Source: Hydra vulgaris (lineage: Eukaryota > Cnidaria > Hydrozoa > Anthoathecata > Hydridae). Taken from it: a stretch of 64,000 bases of DNA. How positions within the stretch are numbered: position 1 is the first letter of the stretch; every line of letters starts with the position of its first letter. The translations under genes and the position numbers were made by a program. Shown one piece after another: positions 26,746 to 38,935 of this stretch. The stretch is taken from assembly GCF_038396675.1 (NCBI RefSeq), contig NC_088922.1, forward strand, positions 69,651,001-69,715,000, written 5' to 3'. The notes beneath the pieces are model-generated. The model made no database searches. It saw nothing but the letters and a program-made list of their open reading frames with translations, and was not told the origin of the DNA.

Positions 26746-28530
26746 ATGGCAACCACTAGATCTACTGTTGTGGTGTGGCTTGTTGGTAAACCTACACAAA
26801 CTCTGTCGACTGCCAGATTTCCTTCAAGAGGGGATATTCTTCGGAGGTCGCTCTTCCATCATATAAAAGAAAAACAAGAAGTGAAAAAAAGTATTCGGGC
26901 AACAATTGAAGCAGTTCTTGTTATATGGGAGAGAGAAAGAAGTCCAACTCAAAGAATTGATAATGCAGAAAGAAAGTTAAAAAAAACTTTATGACGAATA
27001 TCTGTTGCTGAAAAAACACCGACGATCAAAATTGGACAGCTGTCAAATGAAAGAAGGACTTTTTCATGCTGACCTTGAAGAACTTTTTGATATATCAACC
27101 AAAAATGCATCAGAAGTTATGAAAAACGATGAAGATAAAGCATTTTTACATGAGCAGCAAGAAGATCCATTAATTTGTGGCATGGTAGGAATTGATCGGA
27201 ATTTAACAGCTAGGGAGGCACGGAAATGAGTCCAAGAAACTAAAATGGAATTGAGGCGTCAAAGCAGTAAAGCGGAACTGATGAAAAAAGCTGAACTCAT
27301 TTCTTCTTCATCAGCAGTTGACATTGTGAGTGAAAGTAGCTCAAGTTCCTCGGATGATGATGAATATCAGACTCCTTCCGCTTCCAGCACACTGAGCACA
27401 AGTGGTTCAACGAAAAAGAAAATGAAAGTTCTAACAAATAATGTTGTATCGCCTCTTGATCGTGTTAATATTTCTGATCGCCGTGCACTCTTCATGGTTG
27501 GAACAGTTGCTCAGGCTCTTGGTCACTCTCTGAAAGATTTATCATTGTCGTAAAGCACAATCCGCAGAGAAAGGCAATCTGTTCGTGAAGCGCTGACTAC
27601 AGCTGACAAGGTTGATTTCTCTCCTGATGATCCAATTCTTCTGCATTGGGATGGAAAGCTCTTACCTGATATAACTGGTGGTCAAAAAAAAGTGGATAGA
27701 ATTGCCATGCTTGTGACTGGTGGTGGGGTAGAAAAATTGCTGGGCGTTCCAAAGATTGATCGAGGTACAGGTGAGCAACAGGCTGATGCTTGCATGAAGG
27801 CTCTTAAAGATCGGAAATTGGAAGAACTTGTTCAGGGACTGGTTTTTGACATTACTTCATCCAACACTGGGTTTAACATTGGTGTCTGAACAATAATAGA
27901 GCAAAATCTTGACCGTAATCTTATATGGATAGCATGCAGACACCATGTCTTTGAAGTCATGCTTTCCACCATTTTCATGACTGCATTTTGAAGCAAAATA
28001 TCCAAATCGTACAATTGTAATTAATGCAGCAAAAGCTTTTCATCGCCTTCTGTAGTATTTTTATGAACATCTGATAGGATTGGCTTTCTTTGATTCCCGT
28101 GTCGACAACAACATCAAGAGAGACATAGCAAACAACCTGAAACAACAGCCAAAACAGAAATCTCTCAAAAGACTTGATGCTGCCACATTCAATTGTCTCA
28201 GTATAATGTCTTCCTTCGTTACACAACGCACCGCAGAACTTTTCGATCTAATTTTGAAGAATGGCAAAGAAAAAGCTGAACCATTTTTAATAAAAGAATC
28301 TTCAGAGTGGGAAATGGATTCAACATATCTTGAAATGAAGCACAAGGTTCGTCAAATGAAGATTGTCAACGATTAGGCGGAACAAGGCATAGCACTTATA
28401 ACATACTTCAACAAAAGCGTTACAAAAGATGAAAACCAAAAGCAGTTTCTTCTTCGATTGGTTGATCTTCACCGAAAGGAATTTCCAGTTGCATCAAAGT
28501 CTACCCTGATGAAGATGACTGTTGAATGAT
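26746..28530 (+). pseudogene. Decayed gene of a repetitive transposase-like family (family not named)
   Basis: Fragments in successive frames read VVVWLVGKPTQTLSTARFPS, a spacer, LEELFDIS and EDKAFLHEQQEDP. Next come ISDRRALFMVGTVAQALGHS, HWDGKLLPDITGGQKKVDRI, GVEKLLGVPKID, GLVFDITSSNTGFNIGV and LIWIACRHHVFEV. After an apparent internal deletion near 28010-28070 they continue with LAFFDSRVDNN, FVTQRTAELFDL, MKIVND and QKQFLLRLVDLHRKEFP. I recall this arrangement from multi-copy invertebrate proteins. DGK, FDxTxSNTG and CRHH suggest an RNase-H-like transposase core, which is inference. Several stops and a lost middle make it non-functional. (TA)n arrays lie just upstream and downstream. Confidence 0.6.
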
Positions 28531-28859
28531 GAAAATGATTGATATATTATTGCCTAGTGTAATTACATAGTAGTACAGTACTATATTATTGTTTGTTTAA
28601 CATTAAACATCCACAATCCATCACATAATAATAAGTAATTAATAATAAATAATTTACTTGATTATTTATTAATTGATAATAAATAACATTAAACATCCAC
28701 AATCCACCACACAATAATAAGTAATTGATAAAAAATAAGGAATCAGGAAAATTTATTAAATAAAAAATCTGAATTAATTTCTAAATGTAGGCACGAAAAT
28801 AAATACCTCTTAAAAAATTATAAAAACAAATGACCAAATTAAACTATCCCCATTCTAAA

Positions 28860-29085
<226 letters not shown>

Positions 29086-29502
29086 AATGCGGTGGCCAAA
29101 AGTTAAAGACCACTCATTTTTTAGTTGGTTTCTTAATCTTTAAATTAAAATTAAGAAGATTCTAATTGACATATTAAATTTTTTTTTTTTTAATATCTTG
29201 TTAATTAAAACATACGGATTAAAGTGGTATAATTTTTTTAATCTAATTCTAATTAAATAGCGTTTAACTTATTAAAAAACTGATGAGTACTTATAAATCT
29301 TCTTTAAATAAATTGGACAAAATTTAACGACCACTTTCAAATCTTTAATTTGCACTTATTAAAAATAATAATTCATCATTTTTTTTAACTGTCTTAACTG
29401 CTTATTACATTGGCTATAAAATAAAATGTCGAAACCTGAGCTTCGATATCAAATAAACATTTGTATTTTGAATTGCAATAAGGATATAAAAATATTGCAA
29501 AA

Positions 29503-30440
29503 ATGCATGCAAAGATCGAAGAAAAAGACAGATACGCGGCTCTTGTATTAAAAGAAGAAGGCTATAGCATCAGACAAATAGCAGAAAAGCTCAGAAGGTC
29601 TCACTCTTGCATAATTAACATAATTCAACGATACAAAGAGACCCGGTCAATTAATGATCGTCCTATGACTATATTTGAAATTTTATTGCGTCCAGTCCTA
29701 TGACTGGACGCAATAAAATTTCAAATAACCGTGATGTTCGCTCGTTAGTGAGATTAATGAAAGAAAACAGACAAGCATCATCTACAGACTTGTCTACGAA
29801 ATGGACACTGTCAAATGGTCTAAAAGCAAGCCCTAGAACTGTGCGAAGGGTCCTCCACAATTTAAATTATTTGTGGCGTGCTGCTGCATAAAAACCACGC
29901 TTAAATAAAAAAAAAAATTTGCCAGGAAAGAGTGGTGCAAACTGCATAAAAATTGGTCAACAGATCAGTGGAGCCGTGTGGTCTTTAGTGATAAAATGAA
30001 CATTGAGGTAGACAACAGAAAAGGTCGCGTAATGTTGCGTAGTCTTCCAAGCGAACGGTTCGATGAATCATGCATTTTGAAACGAACAAAACAAGGCAGT
30101 GGTTCAATAGGCATTTGGGCCTGTATGGGTGCCTGTGGAGTTGGCGTTTTTCATTTATTCGATGGTAGACTCAACAAAGAAAGGTACATCGAAATAGAAT
30201 AAAATTCAAGTGCTTCCATGGCCTGCCAATAGTCCAGACTTGAATCCAATAGAGAATTTATGGTCGTGGCTTGATCACAAGCTTGGTAAAAAACAACTTT
30301 ACAATTTGGAAGATTTGAAATCTTCTATCTCTCATCATTTAAAAAATGTGCCTGATGAAGTAATCAAAACTTTAATGAATTCAATGCCATAACGAGTACA
30401 AGCGTGCTTGAAAACAAATGGAGGAACAACACGTTTCTAA
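29503..30440 (+). pseudogene. Tc1-type transposase pseudogene
   Basis: The ATG at 29503 opens an N-terminal paired-type HTH (YAALVLKEEGYSIRQIAEKL, SCIINIIQRYKET). An inverted duplication (29673-29726) breaks the frame, which resumes with GRNKISNNRDVRSLVRLMKE and SPRTVRRVLHNLNY. The catalytic core shows VVFSDKMNIE (first Asp region) and GSIGIWACMGACGVGVFHL. About 50 residues that should hold the second catalytic motif are missing near 30200. The end is LPWPANSPDLNPIENLWSW. TIR-like sequence occurs near 29092-29125 (GGTGGCCAAAAGTTAAAGAC), but the matching right end was not found. The element lies between two (TA)n arrays. Confidence 0.88.
29673..29726. repeat. Perfect 25-bp inverted duplication inside the Tc1 gene
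   Basis: The segment 29702-29726 (GACTGGACGCAATAAAATTT..) is the original coding sequence. 29673-29697 is its exact reverse complement with a CTAT loop. It introduces a stop and frame break into the HTH-linker region. Confidence 0.95.
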
Positions 30441-30701
30441 ATTATTTTTTTATTGCTTTTTGAAATATTTTTGAAACAGGTCTTAAAATTTTGTCCAATT
30501 TTTTTTCCCATTTATATTTTTTACTAGTCAGTTTTTTAATTTTTTAACATTATTTTGTAAAAAAATTATAAATTCTTTTATAATAAATATAAAATGAAAT
30601 AAAAATTCTTTCTAAAAATGTTTTTCTTTTTTTGATAAATAAAATTTTTCCAAAATAAAATTATACTAAGTTTAAAAATAAATTTTGAAAAAAAAAAGAT
30701 G

Positions 30702-31160
<459 letters not shown>

Positions 31161-31162
31161 AT

Positions 31163-31290
31163 CGACAAGGCCAAACCATACTCCTTCACGACAACGCCAG
31201 ACCCCATGTTGCACAAGCCGTCAAAGCCACACTCCAAGAGCTCGAATGGGAGGTCCTTCAGCATCCGCCGTATTCTCTGGATTCTTTTTT
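31163..31290 (+). pseudogene. mariner transposase fragment
   Basis: The frame reads [20 protein letters not shown] then [16 protein letters not shown], the hallmark second catalytic motif (HDNARPH) and the HPPYSPDL block of mariner transposases. Only about 42 codons survive. The stretch is clearly GC-richer than its surroundings. The third catalytic Asp is present in YSLD, and the frame is lost directly after it. Confidence 0.9.
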
Positions 31291-31299
31291 GTTGCATTA

Positions 31300-31660
31300 T
31301 TCAATAAATTTAGTAACATTATTGAATAAGAAATAATTTTGTAAATAAAACAGAATAGTCAACTTACTCAAATCAGAACTAGTTTATCTAAAATATTTTA
31401 TTTTTATCAACACTTCTAATTTCAGGCATAATATTTAGATAAATATCATGTTTAAATCTTAAATCTGATTAAGTAGACACAGATTTAGAGTACTTTACCG
31501 TGATTTTAAATTATAAAAGGACATAATATAAGGCCAATTAAGAAAAATTATTGCTGTAAAGCTCCGTGTCACGCACGAATAAGCAAAGGCTGCAGCATTA
31601 AGTTCCTCATTAAAATAATATAGGATAGGATATAGAATATTTGAACAAAAAATATATTAT
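31300..31660. other. No gene recognised
   Basis: AT-rich sequence with a small TTATTCAATA/TATTGAATAA inverted repeat near 31296-31328. Confidence 0.4.
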
Positions 31661-31663
31661 TTG

Positions 31664-31975
31664 ATTTATTTGCATTAAGCTAAAGATAAAATAAACCATA
31701 CGACAGTTCTTTGAGATATTTCATTCTTTATCAGAATGTTATTTGAATACAATATCACATTCATAAACATCTTCAATAAATCGATGACGTCGATTTTATT
31801 AAAGAAGTTTATGAAAGTCAAGATATAGTATGCTTTCACAAAGATCCAAAGAATGTTTTCTTAAAAATTTTCCCGGATATTAAATATTTTGCGATGTCAA
31901 TCATCACCCATTCAATCTTATCTTCAATCCTTCTAATTCAATTGGACTGAGTTGGCAATGCGAAGATTCATATAA
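31664..31975. repeat. Direct repeat copy A with 56-bp palindrome
   Basis: It is colinear with copy B at 32129-32425, starting TTTGCATTAAGCTAAA and including ACGACAGTTCTTTGA and ATGTCAATCATCA. It contains a 56-bp palindrome at 31760-31815 centred on GACGTC. No coding sequence is recognised on either strand. Confidence 0.85.
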
Positions 31976-32128
31976 AAATCTAAAAAAAAAACTAAATACT
32001 AATAATAACAATAATTTAAATAAACTAATAATTAATATAAAGACAGAAATTAGATTATACACACATGATACTACTATGATAATAACTATATTAATATCAA
32101 ATAATTGATTAAAATATAATATTATTAT

Positions 32129-32425
32129 TCAATTTGCATTAAGCTAAAAATAAAAAAAATTCATACGACAGTTCTTTGAAATATCTTTACGAGAATGTTG
32201 CTTGAATACGAGATATCACATTCATAAACATCTTCAATAAATCGATGACGTCGATTTTATTGAAGACATTTATGAAGGTCACGATATAGTATTCTTTCAC
32301 AAAAACTATTCCAAAGAAAGTTTGCTTTGAAATCTTTCATAAATATGTGATGTCAATCATCAACCATTCAATCTTATTTTTCAAATTGGAACTCCATTGG
32401 ACGATTAGAGTTAACAATGCGAACA
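32129..32425. repeat. Direct repeat copy B with 56-bp palindrome
   Basis: This is the second unit, about 465 bp downstream of copy A in the same orientation. Its palindrome at 32221-32276 is closer to perfect (TTCATAAA, TCTTCAATAAA, TCGATGACGTCGA and complements). The arm ends are conserved between the copies. Confidence 0.85.
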
Positions 32426-32429
32426 TTAG

Positions 32430-33654
32430 TTAAACATCGAATTAAAAAAAGCTTTTCTTCATCACCTAAAAATATTATGCTAAACACAAATTTATAAAAT
32501 GATATTACAAAATAACTTTCGCAACTTTTTAAGAAGTTTGTATTATAAAAATAACTCTTGATTATAGCTGAGGTTTATCGATAATCAATTTTATTTCATT
32601 AGCTAATGATGATTGATTTTTCATAAAAACATTCAATAAATAAATTATCGTTACAACTTTTACTTAAACACAATAAAAGTTAAATACTAAATTTTAAACA
32701 AACAAATCAAAGTAAAAATTAAATACTAAATATAAACAAACAAATAACAAATTATAATTGAAATAATATTATGCACATAATAATACTCTACACAATATTA
32801 CCAATATTAATACTAAATTACATTTTATATAAAAAGTCATATTATTAAATTTATTTACATTTTTAGAAAAATACAAAAAAAAAAGATACAAGTAATATGA
32901 AAATTACATTATGTAACGAGAGGCAAGATGATACAGTACACAGTGGTTCTGAATACTGTATGCTTTTAAATTCATTTTAATAAGAGACAATAAATATGAA
33001 TATAAAAGAAGTTTTTAAATTCATTTTAAAAAGAGATAATAAATATAAATATACCATAAGATCGAGATCTTTTGCATAAGAAAAAACTCCATAAATCATT
33101 GTTGTGTTCATTACTCAAAGGTACTAAGTCAACAAACCAGGTTTTTTTAATGAAAATTGTACTTATAGTTGATTTTTTGTTTGAAAAGTAAACCAAATGC
33201 AACATGTTTGATATCATGACAAGACATGATTTGATATTATTAGATAATAAATTTACCAAAAGCTTCGAGAATATGTCAGAAATAAAAAACATGTTGATTT
33301 TAGTTTATTACAAAATCAACTATAGATTGAGTACAACATTTATTAAAAAAAAGCCTGATTTGTCGCCATAGTACCCTAAAGAAAAATAAATTTTTGTAAA
33401 TGATATCTTATTGAATAGCAAATAGAACCAAATGTAAAAAACACTACTGATAAATTAAGCTTACAAATTTGCTTTGCCTGCAATTTAAGGTGATTATAAA
33501 ATTTTATATCGGAAGACAGTATTTTGGTATGATATGACAGACTATAGGGTTGTATCAATGTTCAATGGATACAAATCTACAGGTAACTCCTTACATAGCA
33601 TAGATAAAATTATTTTTTTAGTGATATATAAAGTTAATAAGTACTTAACCATTC
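32430..33654. other. No gene recognised; small tandem duplication
   Basis: TTTAAATTCATTTTAA..AATAAATAT is duplicated at about 32964-33003 and 33013-33052. A minus-strand open stretch near 33026-33292 has no recognisable motif and is not called. Confidence 0.45.
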
Positions 33655-34130
33655 TCTTTCTTATTTTAAGAACTGACAACTTTTTTAAAAAGAACTAAGA
33701 AAGGTGGATATAATTTCCATCTTTTCTCACTTCATACAACTTGCTGAAGCCTGAATGGTTTGATGCTACATTCGCCATCAATGCAGGAAATTATAAAATT
33801 AGATAACTAAAAATAAAATGGGTCCTGAGAAAGGTCCTTGAGGTATTCTACATTTTACAATAATGTTGTTTAAATACGAGTTATTATACAAACACATCAA
33901 AAACGATTCATTGAGATTTAGCAATTTATACTTAATATAGTGACATTACAAACCTTAACTCTAAACAGTAACAGAGTGAGACACAGTATTCAAGGCTTTC
34001 TCTATATAAATGTCCTAATTAATACCATCTTATTCATATTAACAGCAGAGGTTCTCTCATTAAAGGTTGTTAAAAATTATTTACATGAAGTTGAATGCTT
34101 TAAAAATCACCAGAGAACTGATTGGTCAGC
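33655..34130 (-). pseudogene. Non-LTR retrotransposon RT fragment
   Basis: On the minus strand, EKALNTVSH (from the AFDTVDH box), YKLLNLNESFLMCLYNN, NIIVKCRIPQGPFSGPILFL (the GVPQGSVLGPLLFL box) and a QASASC-type decayed continuation appear in RT order. Stops occur between blocks, and the FADD box is not readable. Confidence 0.7.
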
Positions 34131-35235
34131 AAATAGTTTGTAACTTTCTGCAACGATTGGTCCCATAACTCTACAAACAATTCATATCATAGAAATAGCA
34201 ATTTATCTTTTAACAATCTAATATGATCTTTACAATTTAACTTTTAACAATGTAATAATAACAAAGCTGTGTCACATTTAGTAGCATTAAGCGTTTCATT
34301 ACACAATGAAATCTCATAACAAGGCCATCATTATTGCAATTTAACTTGCATTGCATTTAAAGTACCTGTTGTAATTAAATTTAATTCTAAACCGCATCAA
34401 AAATCATTTAAACTATATAACAAAAATTACTGAAATATCTAAATTCAGTATTTGAAAACAATTATATTTTTTTAATAATTTTTTTCCTAAAACAATCTTA
34501 TACTTAACATAATCTTTTCTTTGTTTATCACAATTTATTATTATTATTTTTTTTAATGTATTAAATGAAATATTTTCAATAAAGATTAAACACTTTAAAG
34601 ACCTAATGATTCATTTAATTCATTGATTAACTAATTTATTGAATTAGTTAGACCATGATACAAAGAAAATTTAAGATCCGCTGCCTGTTCTAAACCATCG
34701 AAGAAACAAATCCGTATTAAAAAATTACTTAAAACATAACTTGGAAACATAACATTGAAATACTGTTATTAAAAAAAATAAAAGCTCTTTCCAAAGATAT
34801 ATAACTAGCATAGTATTTGATCAATTTAAAAATAAAATCCACATACCTAATATTTAAGTTTTAAATATTAAAGACTAGAGAACAGTAAAGTTATTTAAAT
34901 TATTATAGGGCAAAAAACAAAAACTTATTAGGTAAAAGTAAGGAATAAATATAAAAATAAATCTTACTCGACAAATGTTCAAAATCGATGGTAGGTAGAT
35001 CATATTATGTTCGTTATCATGATTCATCTTATTATCAAACATGAATTCTGAAAAAACGTATTCGCAAATCAGGCTACGTGGCAAGCCACACCAACTGAAG
35101 AACTTATATCAAACTTTACCAGGTTTTATACAACCAGTTATGTAAACATGCGCATGCGTATTGTTAAAAAATTTTGAAAAAAATATTCTAGGTTTTTCCG
35201 TGGTTTTTTCCTCGGGAAAAGTCTTTTTAAAACCG
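34131..35235. other. No gene recognised
   Basis: AT-rich sequence with no supported features. Near 35150-35160 a GCGCATGCG word, unusual for this composition, lies just before the ISL2EU element. Confidence 0.4.
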
Positions 35236-35280
35236 CGTCAGACCTGGTAACTAATATTTTCTTCAGGCACAAAGGATGTA

Positions 35281-37028
35281 CTTCTAAATCGAATTAAAAA
35301 GTTTAATCGATATCTGAATTTGCTCAACAAAATAAAGAGCAGGGCTGATCGAAATTTCAAATTTGAATGCAGTTTAGATCCTTTTATAATAACGCCAAAT
35401 TCTGCAAAATGGGAAATAGAAAACTCTAAAATGCCGTTTGTAGACCAAAAGATATTTAAAAAATATTTGTTGAATAAAAATGAGGGAAGAATTGCCCAAC
35501 AAGAAAAAGCTGCACGTATGCTTCGAAGTAGAAGAATAGTAAATGTTAAAGTTTTTCAAACTAATTTGAGTAACACTTTTGTAAAAGCAATGGTGAAAAA
35601 ATCATATCAACAAAATGCCAGACCTGCTGTTACTTTTTTTGTTAATGGAGTGCCATTTAAATCACATTGTCCTTGTCCAGTTGGTTGAAGTAGTTTATGT
35701 TGCCCCGTTTTATGTTTACTTTTGTTTTTACAACATTACACATCTACAAAAGAAAAAATACTTGAGCTTACTTGTACACAAACCCTTCAAAAATGGTACA
35801 AAAGAATTGCGAAAGGTTCTATTCCATTGGTGCCTCTTAAAGACAAATCAGTAAAATCAAATTAAGTAAAATCAGCAAAAATAAAAAATAGCGCTATTGT
35901 ATGTTCTGCTGCTGACCCTCACGCTTCATATTTTAAATGTGATGTTTCTAACATATCTCGTGTACTAAATGAAAGCTCAAAAATGAAAACCTATAACTGA
36001 ATATTTTTATTTAGTACTTTTTAAATATGAGTGGTAGAAAATCTTCTTCAGGAGAGCATTTAACTTTTATCTTTGAAAAAAACAAAAACAGTTTGCATTG
36101 CTGATCGTGATTATACCAAAGCAATTTTATTTGATGAAAACAATATTATTTGACGTTACTAAAGTTACAGAGAATTAACACGATAGTAACAAATTTCAAC
36201 AATTCTGCTTCAAATATACAAACTAGTATTGCAAGCTCTGAAGAAATTTTGACACAAGATATTTTACCTATTGAAGTAATAAAGTGTAATTATACTAAAA
36301 AAGATAATAATACACTAAATATTAGGAACAGTATAAAGAAACCATTACTAATCAACCCAAAAGCAAAAGTTTATATAGACATAAGACTTTTAAACTCATC
36401 AAAACCACAGGTAGCCAATTATACAGATATAACGCAAAATACTGAAGAGTGGTATCAGTTACGTAGATTTAAAATTACTGGAACTCGATTGCCTCTTTTA
36501 CTTGGACTTCAGGGAAAAAATAAATTAATGGAATGCTGGAGTACTGTAAAAACTGGTAAAAGGGAAGATGATAAACTTTTATCTATTAAAAATATAAAAA
36601 GAGGAGTTAAGTTTGAAAAAACTGCTATTTCTTATTTTGAAAAAGTTTCTCAATCAAAAACAATTAAATGTGGTTTCTTTACACATCCTACAAAAATACG
36701 GTAAGGAGCAAGCCCAGATGCTCTTTCTGCTGGTGGCTTCCTTTTAGAGGTTAAAACAAGGGCAGAGAACTGTGATGGACCCCTTCAATCACTAGATCTG
36801 TTTCCACATTATTATATACAATGCCAATTGCAAATGCTTTGCGCTGATGCTGAATTTTGTATTTTAATATCTTATCATCCAGAGTCTGAGAGTGGGATAT
36901 TTTTTTTAATTGAAATAAATAATCCATTAATTAATTTTTTATTAGACATTTGTGACAATATTTTATCAGATTCAAAATGTTTAGAATGGAACTATTATGA
37001 AAACAAAGAGTTTTGCTTGCTCTGACAA
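35281..37028 (+). pseudogene. SWIM + YqaJ-like nuclease pseudogene of ISL2EU
   Basis: The N-terminal part (about 35320-35690) reads SRADRNFKFECSLDPFIITP and ends FFVNGVPFKSHCPCPVG. A SWIM-like C-x-C..C continuation follows after a frame break. The nuclease half (36150-37028) has EWYQLRRFKITGTRL and RGVKFEKTAISYF (catalytic Glu). ASPDALSAGGFLLEVKTR carries the Asp and the E-x-K, and YYIQCQLQMLCAD the Gln. All YqaJ catalytic positions are readable, but stops interrupt the gene (after 35688, and at about 36702). Confidence 0.8.
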
Positions 37029-37169
37029 AAATTGCTCGCCAAAGAACAACACTTTGAAAACCTGAAACCGGTTTGAAATATTGTCAAGAAATACACAAAA
37101 TCAATTGTTTTATTAAACTTTAAAGAGGATATTGACTTTACAATTGAAATATAATATATTTTTACTTAA

Positions 37170-37952
37170 AACTATATTTCTTTTTTTTGAAATATTTTTT
37201 ATCAATTATATAATTTATTCTTTGGTCCTATAGGAGTTAATGTTATATTTGTAATACGGCACAACGTTTGCCAAGTTGATCCTAGTAAATCCATTTGATT
37301 TAAAGGCCAGACATTGTTTAAGATTTTCCAATTATGTACTCTCCCAATATAATGTTCAACATGAATACGAGTGGAAGCAATATTAAAATTTTTTTGTATT
37401 TCACATTCTGAAAATTGGTACCCTTCTTTTTGTTTTGGTCGATTTAAGTATATACCTTTGGAAGAGCATTGTTCTGTTATTGTAAATTCTTTATCGGAAA
37501 TCAGTTTTTGAACCTTTTCTAGTTTTTTTAATAGTTTGTTTAGTACGAACTACCATGGCTCGTCTATTTTTAAAACTGCTTATATTTTGGACTATTGATA
37601 AAGCAGTTTTATATCTTCTTGCAGCATTTTTAAATAGTAACAATTACTTTGCTTTATTTGTTGTCAAAGTTGCGTTAATATAGCTTTTTTTTGAATTTAT
37701 AACTCTATTTTTAAGCTTTTCCAACTGATCTGGAGGAACAATAATATCTGGCAAATAGTCGGTGTTCCTATTCCAATGGGCAGAACATATATGTCCTTTT
37801 TGCCAATTTATTCCAGAAGTTTTAAAAAGCTTAATGTAGAGTTTCTGAATATTTTCACATCTCGGCAATCGATAAGCTTTTATATGATTTCCCTCATTAC
37901 TTTTAGATCTAAAGTTGTTGAAACACAAATACGAGCTGCAATACCACTTCAT
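37170..37952 (-). pseudogene. THAP + DDE transposase pseudogene of ISL2EU
   Basis: The minus-strand start at 37952 gives a THAP-like zinc finger (CSSYLCFNNFRSKSNEG, YIKLFKTSGINWQKG, HICSAHW, VPPDQLEKL). The C terminus (about 37470-37180) reads IASTRIHVEHYIGRVHNWKI, then NNVWPLNQ. This matches the DDE_4 end with the catalytic E changed within HVEH. The middle with two catalytic Asp residues has been deleted. Confidence 0.75.
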
Positions 37953-38059
37953 AATTTAGAAAATAATAAGACTAAAAAAACAACGAGTTCAATACATAGA
38001 CAAACATTGCGCTTTAAAAAAAAGTCCCATCAAGTTAATATTAGTTACCAGATCTGACG

Positions 38060-38830
38060 TTTTTAATTTAAAAAATTTTAATTTTAGATTTGTTTTTAAT
38101 CAAATAACAACAACAAAAAGAAGTTAATAATAAAAACCATAATATCATACCATAATATCAATTTTAATAATAACAACATTACATGGGCGTATATAGGGTA
38201 TGGTATATTAGGCGGCCGCCTAGGGAGAATTATTATATTACTATGTGTCTTGCTTTACATTTCTGCAATGTTAATTATTGTTATTAATAATATATCATAA
38301 CTACGATGAGCGCGAAAGTGTTACAAACTATGACTAGGCGAAATGGCTTTTTCATGCATTAGGCGAAATAAATTTTGCCTTATATAATATCGGTACCAGG
38401 TGTGGATTTAAATAGACTCTAACTAAGGAAACTTAAATAATGCCTACAGTAACATGAAAGTAAGTGGTAAAAAAAATTTTACTTATTCTATAAGTTTTTA
38501 GTTTTTTAATAAATAATTTTTATTTAGGAGTATAATTATAATTGGAGTGTCCATTTTTTGTTATAATTTTTCTGCAAATATCAATTTTATATTATGCTAT
38601 CGATGTGAGATATATTCTCAAGATATTATAAAAAATGGTAGGATGAGGTATATTGTGATCCGTTAGCTTGATTTATTATACATCAAATTCAAGTTTAGCA
38701 CAAAATGTCTGTACAGATAGAAACCACTCGCAGAAAACATTCGATATGATTGGTCTATTGAAATTTTATAGTTGTTTTCACATGGTTTCCACTTACTATG
38801 GCTGCGAGTTTGAAAACGCGCAAACTTGCA
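38060..38830. other. No gene recognised; GC-rich palindrome
   Basis: This spacer separates the two ISL2EU elements. It holds a perfect 14-bp palindrome TAGGCGGCCGCCTA (38209-38222) and several AGGCGAAAT words (about 38335-38375), perhaps a small decayed element. Confidence 0.45.
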
Positions 38831-38832
38831 AT

Positions 38833-38900
38833 GGACCTTTCCCATAAATCGGCAACTGCGCAATGCATTGTGGTAGTTGTATTCATTTAAATCAAAACAA
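38833..38900 (+). repeat. Left TIR of ISL2EU
   Basis: 68 bp, matched by 42334-42401 in inverse orientation. It ends 35 nt before the YqaJ start codon and so may carry its promoter. Confidence 0.92.
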
Positions 38901-38935
38901 TCCGATTAAAGTATTAGGAATTAAATATTATTATA

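Larger units (their letters stand above)
35236..38059 (+). mobile_element. Decayed ISL2EU-type transposon
   Basis: 23-bp inverted ends (CGTCAGACCTGGTAACTAAT at 35236 and its complement ending at 38059, one mismatch) enclose a plus-strand SWIM/YqaJ pseudogene and a minus-strand THAP/DDE pseudogene. This is the same convergent layout as the intact element at 38833, but the sequence is clearly divergent, so it is another family. The exact termini and target duplication are uncertain. Confidence 0.75.

Noticed and set aside
33026..33292. 88-codon minus-strand frame
   Set aside because: Low-complexity hydrophobic composition, no motif, and surrounded by repeats.
33815..33930. Third degenerate copy of the palindrome-bearing direct repeat
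   Set aside because: Only short words match, and this stretch is better explained as the minus-strand LINE RT (IPQGPFSGPILFL).
38209..38222. GC-rich palindrome TAGGCGGCCGCCTA as a regulatory site
   Set aside because: Striking in this composition but isolated. No gene start nearby and no second copy in the window.
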